The position numbers were made by a program, and so were the translations under genes. From positions 19,709 to 83,708 of the forward strand of contig NZ_JADDRL010000038.1 of assembly GCF_021538895.1 (NCBI RefSeq): a DNA stretch of 64,000 bases, given 5' to 3'. The number at the start of each line of letters is the position of its first letter. Position 1 is the stretch's first letter. The notes below the pieces were generated by a model. That model was given only the letters and a program-made list of their open reading frames with translations, ran no database searches and was not told where the DNA came from. This document shows positions 32,691 to 41,319 of this stretch, piece by piece. The stretch comes from Streptomyces olivochromogenes (GTDB lineage: Bacteria > Actinomycetota > Actinomycetes > Streptomycetales > Streptomycetaceae).

Positions 32691-32917
32691 GCGAGCAACG
32701 GGGGGGCGGCCGGGCCGGCGTCTGGCGTGACGTCGTCCCGTCGGTACAAGTGCGACCTTCAAACGGTGAGCCGTTCAGCCTGACAGTTCGCGAGGCTCTC
32801 CCGCATCACGTCGGCGTCAGAGTTCATCTTCGAAGGGCGTCAGAGTGCACGCTCGGCAGGAACAGGCGGCACGCGAGCGCGTTGTGCGTCTCCCCCGTCC
32901 AACTGCCTGGCAAGAAA

Positions 32918-32937
32918 GGTTGCACTGCGATGCAACC
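32918..32937. repeat. 7-bp-arm inverted repeat
   Basis: GGTTGCA-CTGCGA-TGCAACC, perfect arms, 6-nt spacer. It overlaps the first codons of the LD-transpeptidase-like remnant; operator or hairpin, function unknown. Confidence 0.4.
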
Positions 32938-33352
32938 TGCCTCTGAGCCCGTGCGTACTAGAGGCGATACTGCACCTCACCCGGGGAATCGCATGCACTT
33001 GGACCGTTCGGCCGGTCGGACCGCCGGCCGTTTCGGCGCTGGTCTCTTGGCCTACGCGGACCAGTTCTCGGCCGCCGGCGCTTGGGCGGACGCGGGTTCC
33101 GGCGTCAGGGCGGCCGCTGACACGCCGGATGCCCGTGCCTCCACCACGGCGGCCGAGAAGGTCGCGAACGGGCACACCGACGGAGTGGGCAAAGCGTCCG
33201 GCGTACGCCCGGCTTCGTCGGTGCCGGAGCCCTCCGTGCTCGCGCAGGCGCGGGTGAACGTATCCGACGGGCAGACGGTCGGTGCGGAGATGCCGATATC
33301 GGTCACCTTCGCCCGGCCGGTCCCCGTCACCGCGCGCAAGGCCTTTCGTTGA
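32930..33352 (+). pseudogene. LD-transpeptidase-like N-terminal fragment
   Basis: An open frame of 140 codons whose end (VSDGQTVGAEMPISVTFARP) matches the Ig-like domain that precedes the catalytic domain in actinobacterial L,D-transpeptidases. It stops within that domain; the YkuD catalytic Cys region is absent. There is no clear signal peptide or lipobox. It ends 35 nt before a D-Ala-D-Ala carboxypeptidase gene, another wall enzyme. It may be a truncated gene or a short expressed leftover. Confidence 0.5.
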
Positions 33353-33387
33353 CCCATTGCCCCCACTCCTGAAAGTTTCGAGTCCCG

Positions 33388-34755
33388 ATGAGCGAACGAA
33401 CTGCCAAGACTCCCGAGAGCCCCTACCTTCCGGGTGGCCGGCGCCGGCACCGCAGACCCAGTCAGAACGGCACGGGAACCGGCCTGCGCCGGGCTCTCGT
33501 TCTCGCCATGGCCGTGCCCGTCGCGTCCGCCGCCCTGGCGGGTCCGTCCGCCTTCGCCGCCCAAAAGGGTGCCGGCTCGACGGCCAAGACCCACGACCTG
33601 GACACCGACGACCAGCAGATGGCCAAGAACCTGGCGACCCGGGTTCTCGATCAGCGGCTGGGCTCGAACGTGAGCGGCGTGGTCCTCAACGCGGATTCGA
33701 ACACCACCGTATGGGGCCACCACGCCTCCACCGCGCTGATGCCGGCGTCCAACGCCAAGCTCGCCACTTCGACCGCCGCCCTGACCGTGCTCGGCCCGCA
33801 GCACCGGTTCACCACGAAAGTCGTCTACGGCCACGGCACCTTGACCCTCATCGGGGGCGGCGACCGCACTCTGACCACAGCCGACCTCGCAGGTATGGCG
33901 AAGACCGCGATCGCCGGGCTCAAGTCCGCGGGCCGCACCACCGTGAAGGTCACCGTCGACGACGGCCTGTTTCCGAAGCCGACCCTGGCCAAGGGCTGGA
34001 ACGACGGCTACTACCCCGACACCGTCGCCCCGGTCCGCGCGCTCGTCGTCGACGGGCGCGGCGTCCAGGACACGTCCATCGACGCCGGACAGGTCTTCGC
34101 CAAGCAACTCGCCGCGGGCGGCGTCACGGTCAGCGGCGACGTCACCCGAGCAACCGCACGCCCGACGGACGTACCGGTGGCCCAGCACAAGTCCGCGCCG
34201 CTGTCGGGCATCGTCCGCACGATGCTCAAGCACAGCGACAACAACATCGCCGAGACCCTGCTGCGGATGACCGCCCTGGCCGCCGGCCGCCCGGCCACGT
34301 TCGAGGGCGGCACCGAGATCGTGCGCCATGTGCTGAGCCGGGTGTACGGCGTCTCGCTCGACAACTTCGAACTCTACGACGGCAGCGGCCTGTCCCGGGC
34401 CGACCGCATCCCGGCCGCCACACTCGCGCAGATCCTCGAACTGCTCACGCAGTCCCGCTACGCGCCGACCCTCGGCTCCATCCTCGACGGCCTGCCCGTC
34501 TCCGGCGAGGCCGGCAGCACGCTCGGCCCGGAGTACGGCCGCTTCGACGACGCCAAGTCCAAGTGCGCGGTCGGCAAGGTCCACGCGAAGACCGGCACCC
34601 TCACCGGCGCCGTCGCGCTGAGCGGTCTGACGCAGGGCAAGGACGGCAAGTGGAAGGTGTTCTCCTTCGTCGAGAACGGCGCCACGACCGACCCGAACGC
34701 CATCAAGGACGCCATGGACGGCCTCGCGGCGACCGTCAACGGCTGCTACGCGTAG
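33388..34755 (+). CDS. dacB: D-alanyl-D-alanine carboxypeptidase/endopeptidase (PBP4 type, S13)
   Basis: 455 residues with an exported N-terminus (LRRALVLAMAVPVASAALAG). The three penicillin-binding motifs are present: S121-N-A-K124 (MPASNAKLATS), S283-D-N285 (LKHSDNNIAE) and K401-T-G403 (HAKTGTLTG). The region between SxxK and SxN holds the large insert of the S13 family. The enzyme trims or opens peptide stems of peptidoglycan. ATG at 33388; the cytoplasmic head of about 32 residues is Arg-rich, typical of Streptomyces secreted proteins. Gene symbol by family resemblance. Confidence 0.87.
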   Translation: MSERTAKTPESPYLPGGRRRHRRPSQNGTGTGLRRALVLAMAVPVASAALAGPSAFAAQKGAGSTAKTHDLDTDDQQMAKNLATRVLDQRLGSNVSGVVLNADSNTTVWGHHASTALMPASNAKLATSTAALTVLGPQHRFTTKVVYGHGTLTLIGGGDRTLTTADLAGMAKTAIAGLKSAGRTTVKVTVDDGLFPKPTLAKGWNDGYYPDTVAPVRALVVDGRGVQDTSIDAGQVFAKQLAAGGVTVSGDVTRATARPTDVPVAQHKSAPLSGIVRTMLKHSDNNIAETLLRMTALAAGRPATFEGGTEIVRHVLSRVYGVSLDNFELYDGSGLSRADRIPAATLAQILELLTQSRYAPTLGSILDGLPVSGEAGSTLGPEYGRFDDAKSKCAVGKVHAKTGTLTGAVALSGLTQGKDGKWKVFSFVENGATTDPNAIKDAMDGLAATVNGCYA

Positions 34756-35373
34756 GGGATTCAGCCTCGGTACTGGTGGGCTCTGGCATTCGACTGTCGC
34801 CAGATTCCCGTGGAACGCGGCCCGTTCGTGACCGTTTGCGATCTGCGGGGGGTAAAGCGTCGGCCGGCCCGGACGAGCGGGCCGTGCCGGCGCTCCCTCG
34901 CCGCCCGGAGGACTGGCTCAGCGGCCGGCCGACCGCCCTGTTCCGCGGTAGGGCGCGAGACGTGGACCGGCGCGAGACCTCCTCCACCGTGTGGTGCATT
35001 CGGAGCCTGGCGGCCAGGGCCTCGGCGAGCTTCCAGGCCAGACTCCAGCGTGAGCTGTAGGCCGGTCAGCAGTGCGCACTTGGTGGGAAGCGTTGGCAGT
35101 GAAGTCACGTTTTACGCCACAGAAGTTGGGGCAAAATGCGCAAAATCCTTCCAACGGAGTTACATACCCCACTCCTCAGCCAACGACTGAACACTTGATC
35201 GACCTGCCCCGTTGACCCCAGTAACCGGTAACCCGCCTACAGACCGGTGAGTGAGGTTCGCACATGGCAAAGATCGCCCCGAAAGAAGCCAAGCGGCGTC
35301 TCCCGACCGCTGACCGCGGACCGTCCTGGGCATGTGTTCCCTCCCATCGACAGGAGGACTGAACGGTCGCGTC
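34756..35373. other. 618-base region without recognised gene
   Basis: No family match on either strand. The right half (about 35095-35225) is relatively AT-rich and likely contains the promoter of the zinc-ribbon membrane protein downstream. A GACAGGAGG stretch at 35349-35357 could serve as its distant ribosome site. Confidence 0.4.
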
Positions 35374-36084
35374 ATGGACTACTGCATCCCGTGCAGCCGC
35401 ACGCTCAACAGCGCCGTAACGTGCCCGGAGTGCGGAGCATACGACTCCGACATGGCAGAGCTGAGCCATCACACAGACGATGTTCCCCGAGACGACACCG
35501 CGATCACGAAGGTCCATGTCCCCGAGGGACTGCCCCCCTTCGACTCCGCCGGCGATCCCGGATCGGCCACTCCCGCACCCGACCTCTCGGCAGCCCGCAA
35601 TCGTCCTCCGCGGTTGAAGAAGTACGCCGTCCGGTCTCTTGCCGCAGCCGCCTTCACCATCCTCGGCGGCCTGGCCACCGCATCGGTGCTTCCCCAGTCC
35701 ACAGCCCCACGAGCCGCGTCGATCCCGGAAGGCCCATCCCCCGATGAACTCCAGGGCCCGGTCTCCGATTCACCCACTTCGCTGGAACGTGTGACCACGC
35801 ACCCCGCCCGAAAAGGCGTCCAGGACCGAAACAGTGACGGCAACCGCCGCCCTCTGCCGACGCCAACTCGCAGCGAACCGCCGACCTCCCGCCCTCCTTC
35901 CATCACCAGTGCGCCGCCGCGCGTGAAGCCCAAGCCGACCCCCCGACGCTCCAGCAGCGGCCGTCCCAACTCCCCCACGCCGACGGCAACCGCTTCCGCG
36001 AGGCCCTCCGCCAGTCCTTCCAGCAGCATCAGCCCCGCTCCTACCAGCAGTCGTTCGCCGAGCGGAGGAGAGACCGCCGGCTGA
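35374..36084 (+). CDS. SCO2400-type zinc-ribbon membrane protein
   Basis: 236 residues. The N-terminus MDYCIPCSRTLNSAVTCPEC gives a zinc ribbon C4-x2-C7 ... C17-x2-C20. A single membrane helix is at about 82-105 (after RLKKYAVR). The rest is a Pro/Ser/Thr-rich outer tail of about 130 residues, which suggests a wall-spanning stalk. Proteins of this shape are common in Streptomyces and of unknown function. The start is fixed by the conserved MDYC beginning although the ribosome site is weak. Confidence 0.75.
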   Translation: MDYCIPCSRTLNSAVTCPECGAYDSDMAELSHHTDDVPRDDTAITKVHVPEGLPPFDSAGDPGSATPAPDLSAARNRPPRLKKYAVRSLAAAAFTILGGLATASVLPQSTAPRAASIPEGPSPDELQGPVSDSPTSLERVTTHPARKGVQDRNSDGNRRPLPTPTRSEPPTSRPPSITSAPPRVKPKPTPRRSSSGRPNSPTPTATASARPSASPSSSISPAPTSSRSPSGGETAG

Positions 36085-36329
36085 ACACGGGCCGGGCAGC
36101 CCCGGCGTCAATACCGCTGGGAGTGAGGGCGGCAGGGCGGCGGTCAGCAAGGCCTGCGGTAGGGCACTTCGGGGATCGTCTGATGCCATTCCCGTACCGA
36201 AGGGCCACCGTCGGCCGTGTGCACATCGCGGCCGCCACCGCCTTCGGTGACTCCTGCTAGGCCTGTGACGGGACGTGGTCGCTCGCCACGTACAAAGTGC
36301 CTGCCACAGTGGCGAACGCCAGGGCCGTT

Positions 36330-36863
36330 TCAGTGGAGTTGGGGTGCTCCCAGCAGCATGTCGAGGTCACACACCTGTGCCCGCCGGTGGTGCCCTTTCG
36401 CATCGGTCAGGTCCACACGAGAGCCGTAGTCATGCGCTGTGGGGTGCGGGGGCCGTACGTCGACGCGAGGGTTGTATTCGGCCATGACCTCACAGGACCC
36501 GGACGGCGACCCGATCGCGTCATAGAAGACCGGGATCGCGATGCTGTGGCCCGCCTTCAGCACCAGATGGACCGGCGCAGATTCCTTCGGCTTGGAGCCG
36601 GCCGACGGTCCCTTGCCGACATGCACACTGAGCTCCGGGTATCCATCGAAGGCGCAAGGCTTCGATCCCATGTGCGCGGCGCTGAGCGTCGCCGTCGGCG
36701 TGTTGTGCGGCTTGCCCGGGAGAAGGGTCATCTTCCAGCTCAACTGGGACGTTCCGCATGCGGCAATCCGGGCGTCCGAGACGCTGTCACTCTGTCCGCA
36801 GGCAGCGGCACTCAGCAGCATCACCAGACCAACCGCGTAGACCGCCGCCGTCCCACGTGACAT
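36330..36863 (-). CDS. DUF4232-type lipoprotein
   Basis: 177 residues. Signal peptide with lipobox S18-A-A-A-C22. The mature part fits DUF4232: paired cysteines in RIAACGTSQLSWKM and SKPCAFDGYPELSVH, with the typical GYP turn, then LVLKAGHSIAIPVFYD. GGGGAG lies 7 nt upstream of ATG at 36861-36863. Function unknown; these are abundant surface lipoproteins in Streptomyces. Confidence 0.82.
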   Translation of the reverse strand: MSRGTAAVYAVGLVMLLSAAACGQSDSVSDARIAACGTSQLSWKMTLLPGKPHNTPTATLSAAHMGSKPCAFDGYPELSVHVGKGPSAGSKPKESAPVHLVLKAGHSIAIPVFYDAIGSPSGSCEVMAEYNPRVDVRPPHPTAHDYGSRVDLTDAKGHHRRAQVCDLDMLLGAPQLH

Positions 36864-36929
36864 GAGAACTCCCCTGGATGACGTCACTCTCGCGGGGCCG
36901 AGTGCCGCCGCTCCTGCCTCACCGGCCGA

Positions 36930-37140
36930 CTAGATGCGGGCGGGCGCACCGAGGTTCCACCCCGACGGAGCCCAGATCTCCGAGGCCCGGCCGCTCCAAC
37001 TCGATCCGGGCCACGGGAACTTCGGCCTCGATCCGGTCAACCGCCACGCTCCCGTGCGGGGACGTACCAGAGGTCGCTGTTGGCTCCGGTGACGACGGCG
37101 ACGCGGCCGGTCTGGGCGGGGATCGTAAGCGGTCCGGCCG
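36930..37140 (-). pseudogene. Short-chain dehydrogenase N-terminal remnant
   Basis: The minus strand contains IPAQTGRVAVVTGANSDLWY (about 37060-37130), close to the DIPDQTGRxAVVTGANSGLG start of SDR enzymes, with a stop shortly after (ARERGG, stop), and ARIELERPGLGDLGSVG further on in another frame, like the LDLADLGSV segment. Short, broken, no catalytic region. Confidence 0.4.
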
Positions 37141-37284
37141 GACAGGAGCCGAGTCCTGCCGATGAGGCTGGTGTGGGAAACCTGGCCGCAGGGTGCCGCA
37201 GCCGTCACACGGCGTCCGCGATCACATCTCGGAGATCGGTGCCTCGTGGCGTCGTCGGTGAGGAAGGTACGGAATCCGATGCCT

Positions 37285-39585
37285 TCAGGGCGCCGGATTC
37301 CGCCGTTCGGCACGCGCGGCGAACCACCGTATAGCCAGGGAGAAGGCCCACGCGGCCAGGAACAGAGCGGTGGCTATGCCGACGGTCCACCAGCGCAGGT
37401 CCCCGTCGACCGCGAGATCCTTGCCCACTCCCGGGTGCACGCTGTTCAGCAGGACGTGGAAAAAGAAGGTCAGGCCGGTCAAGTAGAGCGCGAACCAGGC
37501 GAACTTGTTCCAGTCCTTGAGGTGTTGCCCGTCCATGCCGGACAGCGGGAGCATGCCGAATACCACCACCTCGATGCCGCCGACCACCGCCAGGCCCAGC
37601 GTGTAGGCGATCGCATAGCGGAGGCTGCCGGGCGAGTCGTGGTGCCTCTGGACCTCCTGCACCACAGGCGCGCCCAGCACCCAGACGAACACCGAGGCGG
37701 CGAGCACGCAGATGCCGCCGATCAGGATCGCCTGGCCCCTCGGCATGCTGTCGTCGGGGTCGGAGCGTCGGGCGCCGGCCACCATGTAGACGGCGACGAG
37801 GCCGTACACGTACGGGACCGGGAACTCCAGTAACCGGGACATCAGCGCCATCAGGGCCGCCAGCAGGAGCCCGGCGGGGACCACCCGCAACTCCGTGCGG
37901 ATCCCGCCCCGACGTGGGTGGCGCAGGGAGTCCTTGGTCTTCTCATAGGCCACCAGGACCATCACGATGCCCGCGACGGCGCCCACGGTCCTGACCGCCG
38001 TCGAGGTGGTCAAGCCGGTCCTAGCGTCGGACCAGACGGCCAGCGAGCCACCAACGAGCGCGAAGCCGCACATCCTGACCCAGCCGGGCAGCCTCGGCGG
38101 CCGCGCCTGCTGCCGTTCCCGGACCCGACCCCACCAGCGGCCTATCGCGTTGTCGGCCAACTGATTGGGGAAGGCCCGTTCCAGGAGGAGTATCAGCAGC
38201 AGAAACCAAGCGGCCATCGCCACCGACCCTGCCAGATCCTTCAACGCCCACGAGACGTCGGCGGGGGTGCGCAGGGCCTCGACGAGGCCGCGTGCCGGAC
38301 TCGTTTCCCGAGGGTCGTGCGGGTTGCCACTCGGCGACGGGCTCGGGCCGGCGCTGCGGTCCGGGTCGGGGCCGGCTGTCGGGTCCGGAGTGCCGCTGTT
38401 CTCACCCGTGCTGCTGCCCGAGGGCAACGGGGTGATCCGGCCCGTCTGCCCCTCCGGGTGGCTGTGGAATCCCAGGGGCAGCTCGAAGAGCGTCAGCCCG
38501 TCCGTGGTCGGCAGAGCGATCTCACCGGCCTTCTCCCGGTCCCGGCCCACGCAGTCCAGGTCCACTTCCAGATGACCCGTCAGATCGCCCGGAATGTGAG
38601 CATGGAGGTCGATGAACTCCCAAAGCCCCGCCCCCGCGTCACCCTCGGTCGAGCCCTCGTCAAGCCAGGTGTTCAGGCGGCGGCCGCCGATGACGATGGA
38701 GCCCCGAGTGCACACCGCCGGGTAGTCGGTCAGGTGGATGGTGACGTCGTGGGTGTCCTCCGGTGAGGGTGTGACCGACGGAGGGTTCACGGTGAAGGTC
38801 TTCGAGTCCTGGACGTCCTGCGGGCTCTGGCAGCTCGCCGCCACCTCGTGCCCGCCTTCGGTGGTGGAGGACGGGATCGGCAGCGTGGCGGTGAGACTCC
38901 CGTCCGCGTCGGGCGTCGCGGTGATGGCGGGTTCCCCGTCCCAGAGGACGTCCACTCCCGCTCCCTCGTCACACAGGAATCCCTCACCGTGAACGACCGA
39001 ATTCGTCCCCGGGTCCCCGAAGTCCGGTTCCAGGGAGACCTGCGGGTCGGGGGCCTTCGGCGACAGCACCTCGAAGGTGGCCTCAGCGCCGGAAGCGTCG
39101 TCCGTGGCCGAGCACTGGGCCTGTATGTGGTACGTCCCGGGCTCGGTGTCCGCCGGCACGGTGACGTCCTGCGTGAAGCTCCCGTCGTCGCCGACGGTCA
39201 GGCTCAGCGGTTCCTGCCCCTCCACCTCGAAGGTCAGCGGGCCCGCCGACTCCGGCCCGTCCGAGCAGTCGAAGCCCGTGCCGGTCATGGTGAACGACGT
39301 GGGCGCGTAGACCTGCTGGCTCTCCGGCGTCAGCGAAGGGTCGGCAGGCGGGGGCGAAGGCGTGTCGTCGTCCGTCTCGGGGTCCGTCGGTTCCGGGTCG
39401 GGCTGCGGACCCGAAGGGACCACCGTGGCCGACGGATCCGGCGTATCCGCACGGACGCCGGCCGCCGCCCGTGCGCCACCCTTCGCCGCGGCCGCGGACG
39501 GCACCGCCGCCATCGTCGTCAGTAGCAGTGCCGCCATGACCGCGCCCCACAGCCTCCGCCCACGTGCTGATCCGGCCCGCCCCAT
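37285..39585 (-). CDS. Large exported protein with FGLLP-type membrane domain
   Basis: 766 residues. A signal peptide (RRLWGAVMAALLLTTMAAV) is followed by an Asp/Pro-rich linker and two or three beta-sandwich repeats (about 95-270) that place cysteines in GTGFDCSDG and GEGFLCDEG, resembling the IPT/Ig type. A Ser/Pro-rich stretch leads into a membrane domain from about residue 460 with some eight helices; it contains VVFGMLPLSGMDGQHLKDWN, the FGLLP-motif signature (FGMLP here). Function unknown. ATG at 39583-39585 has AGGGGG 8 nt upstream. Known only as a recurrent actinomycete family. Confidence 0.72.
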   Translation of the reverse strand: MGRAGSARGRRLWGAVMAALLLTTMAAVPSAAAAKGGARAAAGVRADTPDPSATVVPSGPQPDPEPTDPETDDDTPSPPPADPSLTPESQQVYAPTSFTMTGTGFDCSDGPESAGPLTFEVEGQEPLSLTVGDDGSFTQDVTVPADTEPGTYHIQAQCSATDDASGAEATFEVLSPKAPDPQVSLEPDFGDPGTNSVVHGEGFLCDEGAGVDVLWDGEPAITATPDADGSLTATLPIPSSTTEGGHEVAASCQSPQDVQDSKTFTVNPPSVTPSPEDTHDVTIHLTDYPAVCTRGSIVIGGRRLNTWLDEGSTEGDAGAGLWEFIDLHAHIPGDLTGHLEVDLDCVGRDREKAGEIALPTTDGLTLFELPLGFHSHPEGQTGRITPLPSGSSTGENSGTPDPTAGPDPDRSAGPSPSPSGNPHDPRETSPARGLVEALRTPADVSWALKDLAGSVAMAAWFLLLILLLERAFPNQLADNAIGRWWGRVRERQQARPPRLPGWVRMCGFALVGGSLAVWSDARTGLTTSTAVRTVGAVAGIVMVLVAYEKTKDSLRHPRRGGIRTELRVVPAGLLLAALMALMSRLLEFPVPYVYGLVAVYMVAGARRSDPDDSMPRGQAILIGGICVLAASVFVWVLGAPVVQEVQRHHDSPGSLRYAIAYTLGLAVVGGIEVVVFGMLPLSGMDGQHLKDWNKFAWFALYLTGLTFFFHVLLNSVHPGVGKDLAVDGDLRWWTVGIATALFLAAWAFSLAIRWFAARAERRNPAP

Positions 39586-39870
39586 GACCGTACCCCCTCA
39601 CGTCCGCACGGCTTCCCCACGCCGCGCCCCCTCGGCTCCACAACGTCAGACGAACGGGCAGCCCTCGGCCGTTTCCGGCCGTGGGGGCGCATCATGGTGC
39701 GCTCCCCCGTCCAAAACACTCGCGCGCCCTCGGTGGTGCGCCCCCGGATCCGGACCTCACCGCCCCAACGCTCCGAGACGAAAGCGCCCCCTGACATCGC
39801 TCGCTCCCTTGATGACCTGTACCAGTGAAACGGGCTCTACCCTGTCGGTCGGCTCGGCTGGGTTCACGAC
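39586..39870. other. Divergent promoter region
   Basis: 285 bases between the FGLLP-type gene and the frameshifted maleylpyruvate-isomerase-type gene. No gene or clear operator recognised. Confidence 0.35.
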
Positions 39871-40092
39871 ATGGACACCGCGTCTCTTCTTCCTTACCTG
39901 CAGCGTCAGTTGGACTCCTTCCGAACCTGCCTCGATGGCGATCTGTCCGTACGAGTCGAGCACTGCGGCGACTGGACGCTGCGCGACTTGGCGGAGCATC
40001 TGGGCGCCGCGAACCTCTGGGCGGCCGCCGCCGTCACCGAAGGGCATGGAGGCTTCGAACCGCCTGCCGCACCGCAGGAGCGGGGGCGCTGA
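39871..40092 (+). CDS. Maleylpyruvate-isomerase-type protein, N-terminal half (frameshifted)
   Basis: 73 codons encoding SLLPYLQRQLDSFRTCLDGD and HCGDWTLRDLAEHLGAANLW, the N-terminal four-helix (DinB/MDMPI) domain of mycothiol-dependent isomerase-like proteins. HCGDWTLRDLAEH carries the first metal His and the second is in LAEHLG. It stops with TGA right after a GGGGG run. The rest of the same protein continues in the next frame from an overlapping ATG (TGATG). Relatives are one chain, so a one-base change in the G-run split this gene, unless reinitiation yields two pieces. Confidence 0.65.
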   Translation: MDTASLLPYLQRQLDSFRTCLDGDLSVRVEHCGDWTLRDLAEHLGAANLWAAAAVTEGHGGFEPPAAPQERGR

Positions 40093-40562
40093 TGAGGTGG
40101 TTCGACGAGGCGTCCGAGACCCTGCTGAAGGCACTGGACACGGATCCCTCCGCTCCCGCGTGGACGTTCCACCCACCACACACGGTCGGCTTCTGGCAAC
40201 GACGCCGCTGCCTGGAGGCACTCGTCCACCGGTGGGACGCCGAACGCGCGCTGGGCACACCGCGGCCGCTCGACGCCCAACTCGCGGGCGAGGGCGTGGC
40301 CGAGGTCATCGACACGATGGCGCCCCGGCAGGTGGAACGGGGCCGCGCACAGCTACCCCGGCACGCCCTGCGGTTCGAGGCGACCGACACCGGCGCCTCG
40401 TGGACGTACGGCCCCGGAACACCGGTGGTCACGCTCGCCGCCCGAGCGGAGAATCTGTTGCTTCTGCTGTGGGGCCGGCTGCCGGCTGACGACGAGGCTT
40501 TCGTCTGGGACGGCGACCCGGAGGCCGGACGACGGATCCTGGAAGGCCCCTTGACCGCTTGA
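40092..40562 (+). CDS. Maleylpyruvate-isomerase-type protein, C-terminal half (frameshifted)
   Basis: 156 codons continuing the protein begun at 39871: MRWFDEASETLLKALDTDP, then FHPPHTVGFWQRRRCLEALV and HRWDAERALG, which holds the third conserved metal His of the DinB-like domain, and a C-terminal SCP2-like domain (YGPGTPVVTLAARAENLLLL). Start ATG overlaps the preceding stop. There is no independent promoter. Function of the intact family is uncertain: some isomerise maleylpyruvate with mycothiol. Confidence 0.65.
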   Translation: MRWFDEASETLLKALDTDPSAPAWTFHPPHTVGFWQRRRCLEALVHRWDAERALGTPRPLDAQLAGEGVAEVIDTMAPRQVERGRAQLPRHALRFEATDTGASWTYGPGTPVVTLAARAENLLLLLWGRLPADDEAFVWDGDPEAGRRILEGPLTA

Positions 40563-40618
40563 CCGGTATCAATGCCCGTCACGGCAATGTGCCGACCGGC
40601 CGTAGTGCCGGGCGCGTA

Positions 40619-40632
40619 CGTTGAGTACAACG
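40619..40632. promoter_or_regulatory. Palindrome upstream of the MarR gene
   Basis: CGTTG-AGTA-CAACG, perfect 5-bp arms, 37 nt upstream of the chosen MarR start. MarR proteins commonly bind such short palindromes in their own promoters. Its core TTGAGTACAA also occurs at 7970-7979. Confidence 0.55.
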
Positions 40633-40668
40633 AGACCGTACTGCGCACCGCGGACGCCGTCCGCGAGA

Positions 40669-41217
40669 GTGCGTGCCGTCCGATATGAGGGGCCGGCGAC
40701 GCTTCCGCACTTCAACCCCGATCACGACGCCGACCCACTCCCGGTGCCCGTGACGTCCGCGAGGAACGACGGAGCCGGTCGTACGACACCTGCTGCGATG
40801 CTGCGCGCGGTGACCGTGGAGTTCGACCTGCTCGGCGCGGAGTTCGCCGCGCGCCACGGGCTGCATCCCACTGATGTGCGCGCACTGTTCAACCTGTTGG
40901 ACGCAGCGCGGGCGGGGATCCGTGCCACGCCCGGGCGGCTCGGCGAGCAACTGCGCCTGAACTCGGCCGGGACGACCGCCCTGGTGGATCGGCTGGAACG
41001 GCTCGGTCTTGTCCGGCGCAGCAGGGACACGGCCGATCGGCGACGCGTGCTCCTGGAGGTGGAGGACAAGGCCACGAAACTCGGGTGGGCCTTCTTCGGG
41101 CCGGTGATCGGCGAGGTGGTGGCGGCCGCGGAAGATTTCGAGGCGGGCGAGTTGCAGACGGTACGTCGCTTTCTGACCTCGGTGCTGGAGTCCGCCGGGC
41201 GGGCACGTTCAGTCTGA
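40669..41217 (+). CDS. MarR-family transcriptional regulator
   Basis: About 182 residues. The winged helix is clear: HGLHPTDVRALFNLLDAA, ATPGRLGEQLRLNSAGTTAL, VDRLERLGLVRRSRDTADRR and RRVLLEVEDKA form helices 2-4 and the wing. The start is uncertain: a TTG at 40621 lies inside a palindrome and is unlikely; GTG at 40669 or at 40747 are options. It follows the frameshifted isomerase-type gene by about 100 nt. The target is probably its own promoter and perhaps nearby genes. Confidence 0.8.
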   Translation: MRAVRYEGPATLPHFNPDHDADPLPVPVTSARNDGAGRTTPAAMLRAVTVEFDLLGAEFAARHGLHPTDVRALFNLLDAARAGIRATPGRLGEQLRLNSAGTTALVDRLERLGLVRRSRDTADRRRVLLEVEDKATKLGWAFFGPVIGEVVAAAEDFEAGELQTVRRFLTSVLESAGRARSV

Positions 41218-41319
41218 CGGGGCGTCAGTGCGGCAAGTGCAACGTCGCGCTACAGCCAAGCGGGCCCGGGAACCGGCGCGGTCTGGGCAAGTTGGTGGAC
41301 ATGACACACACTGTGCGTC

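Noticed and set aside
40621..40623. TTG as start of the MarR gene
   Set aside because: It sits inside a palindrome that is better read as operator, and the extra 16 residues have no MarR similarity.
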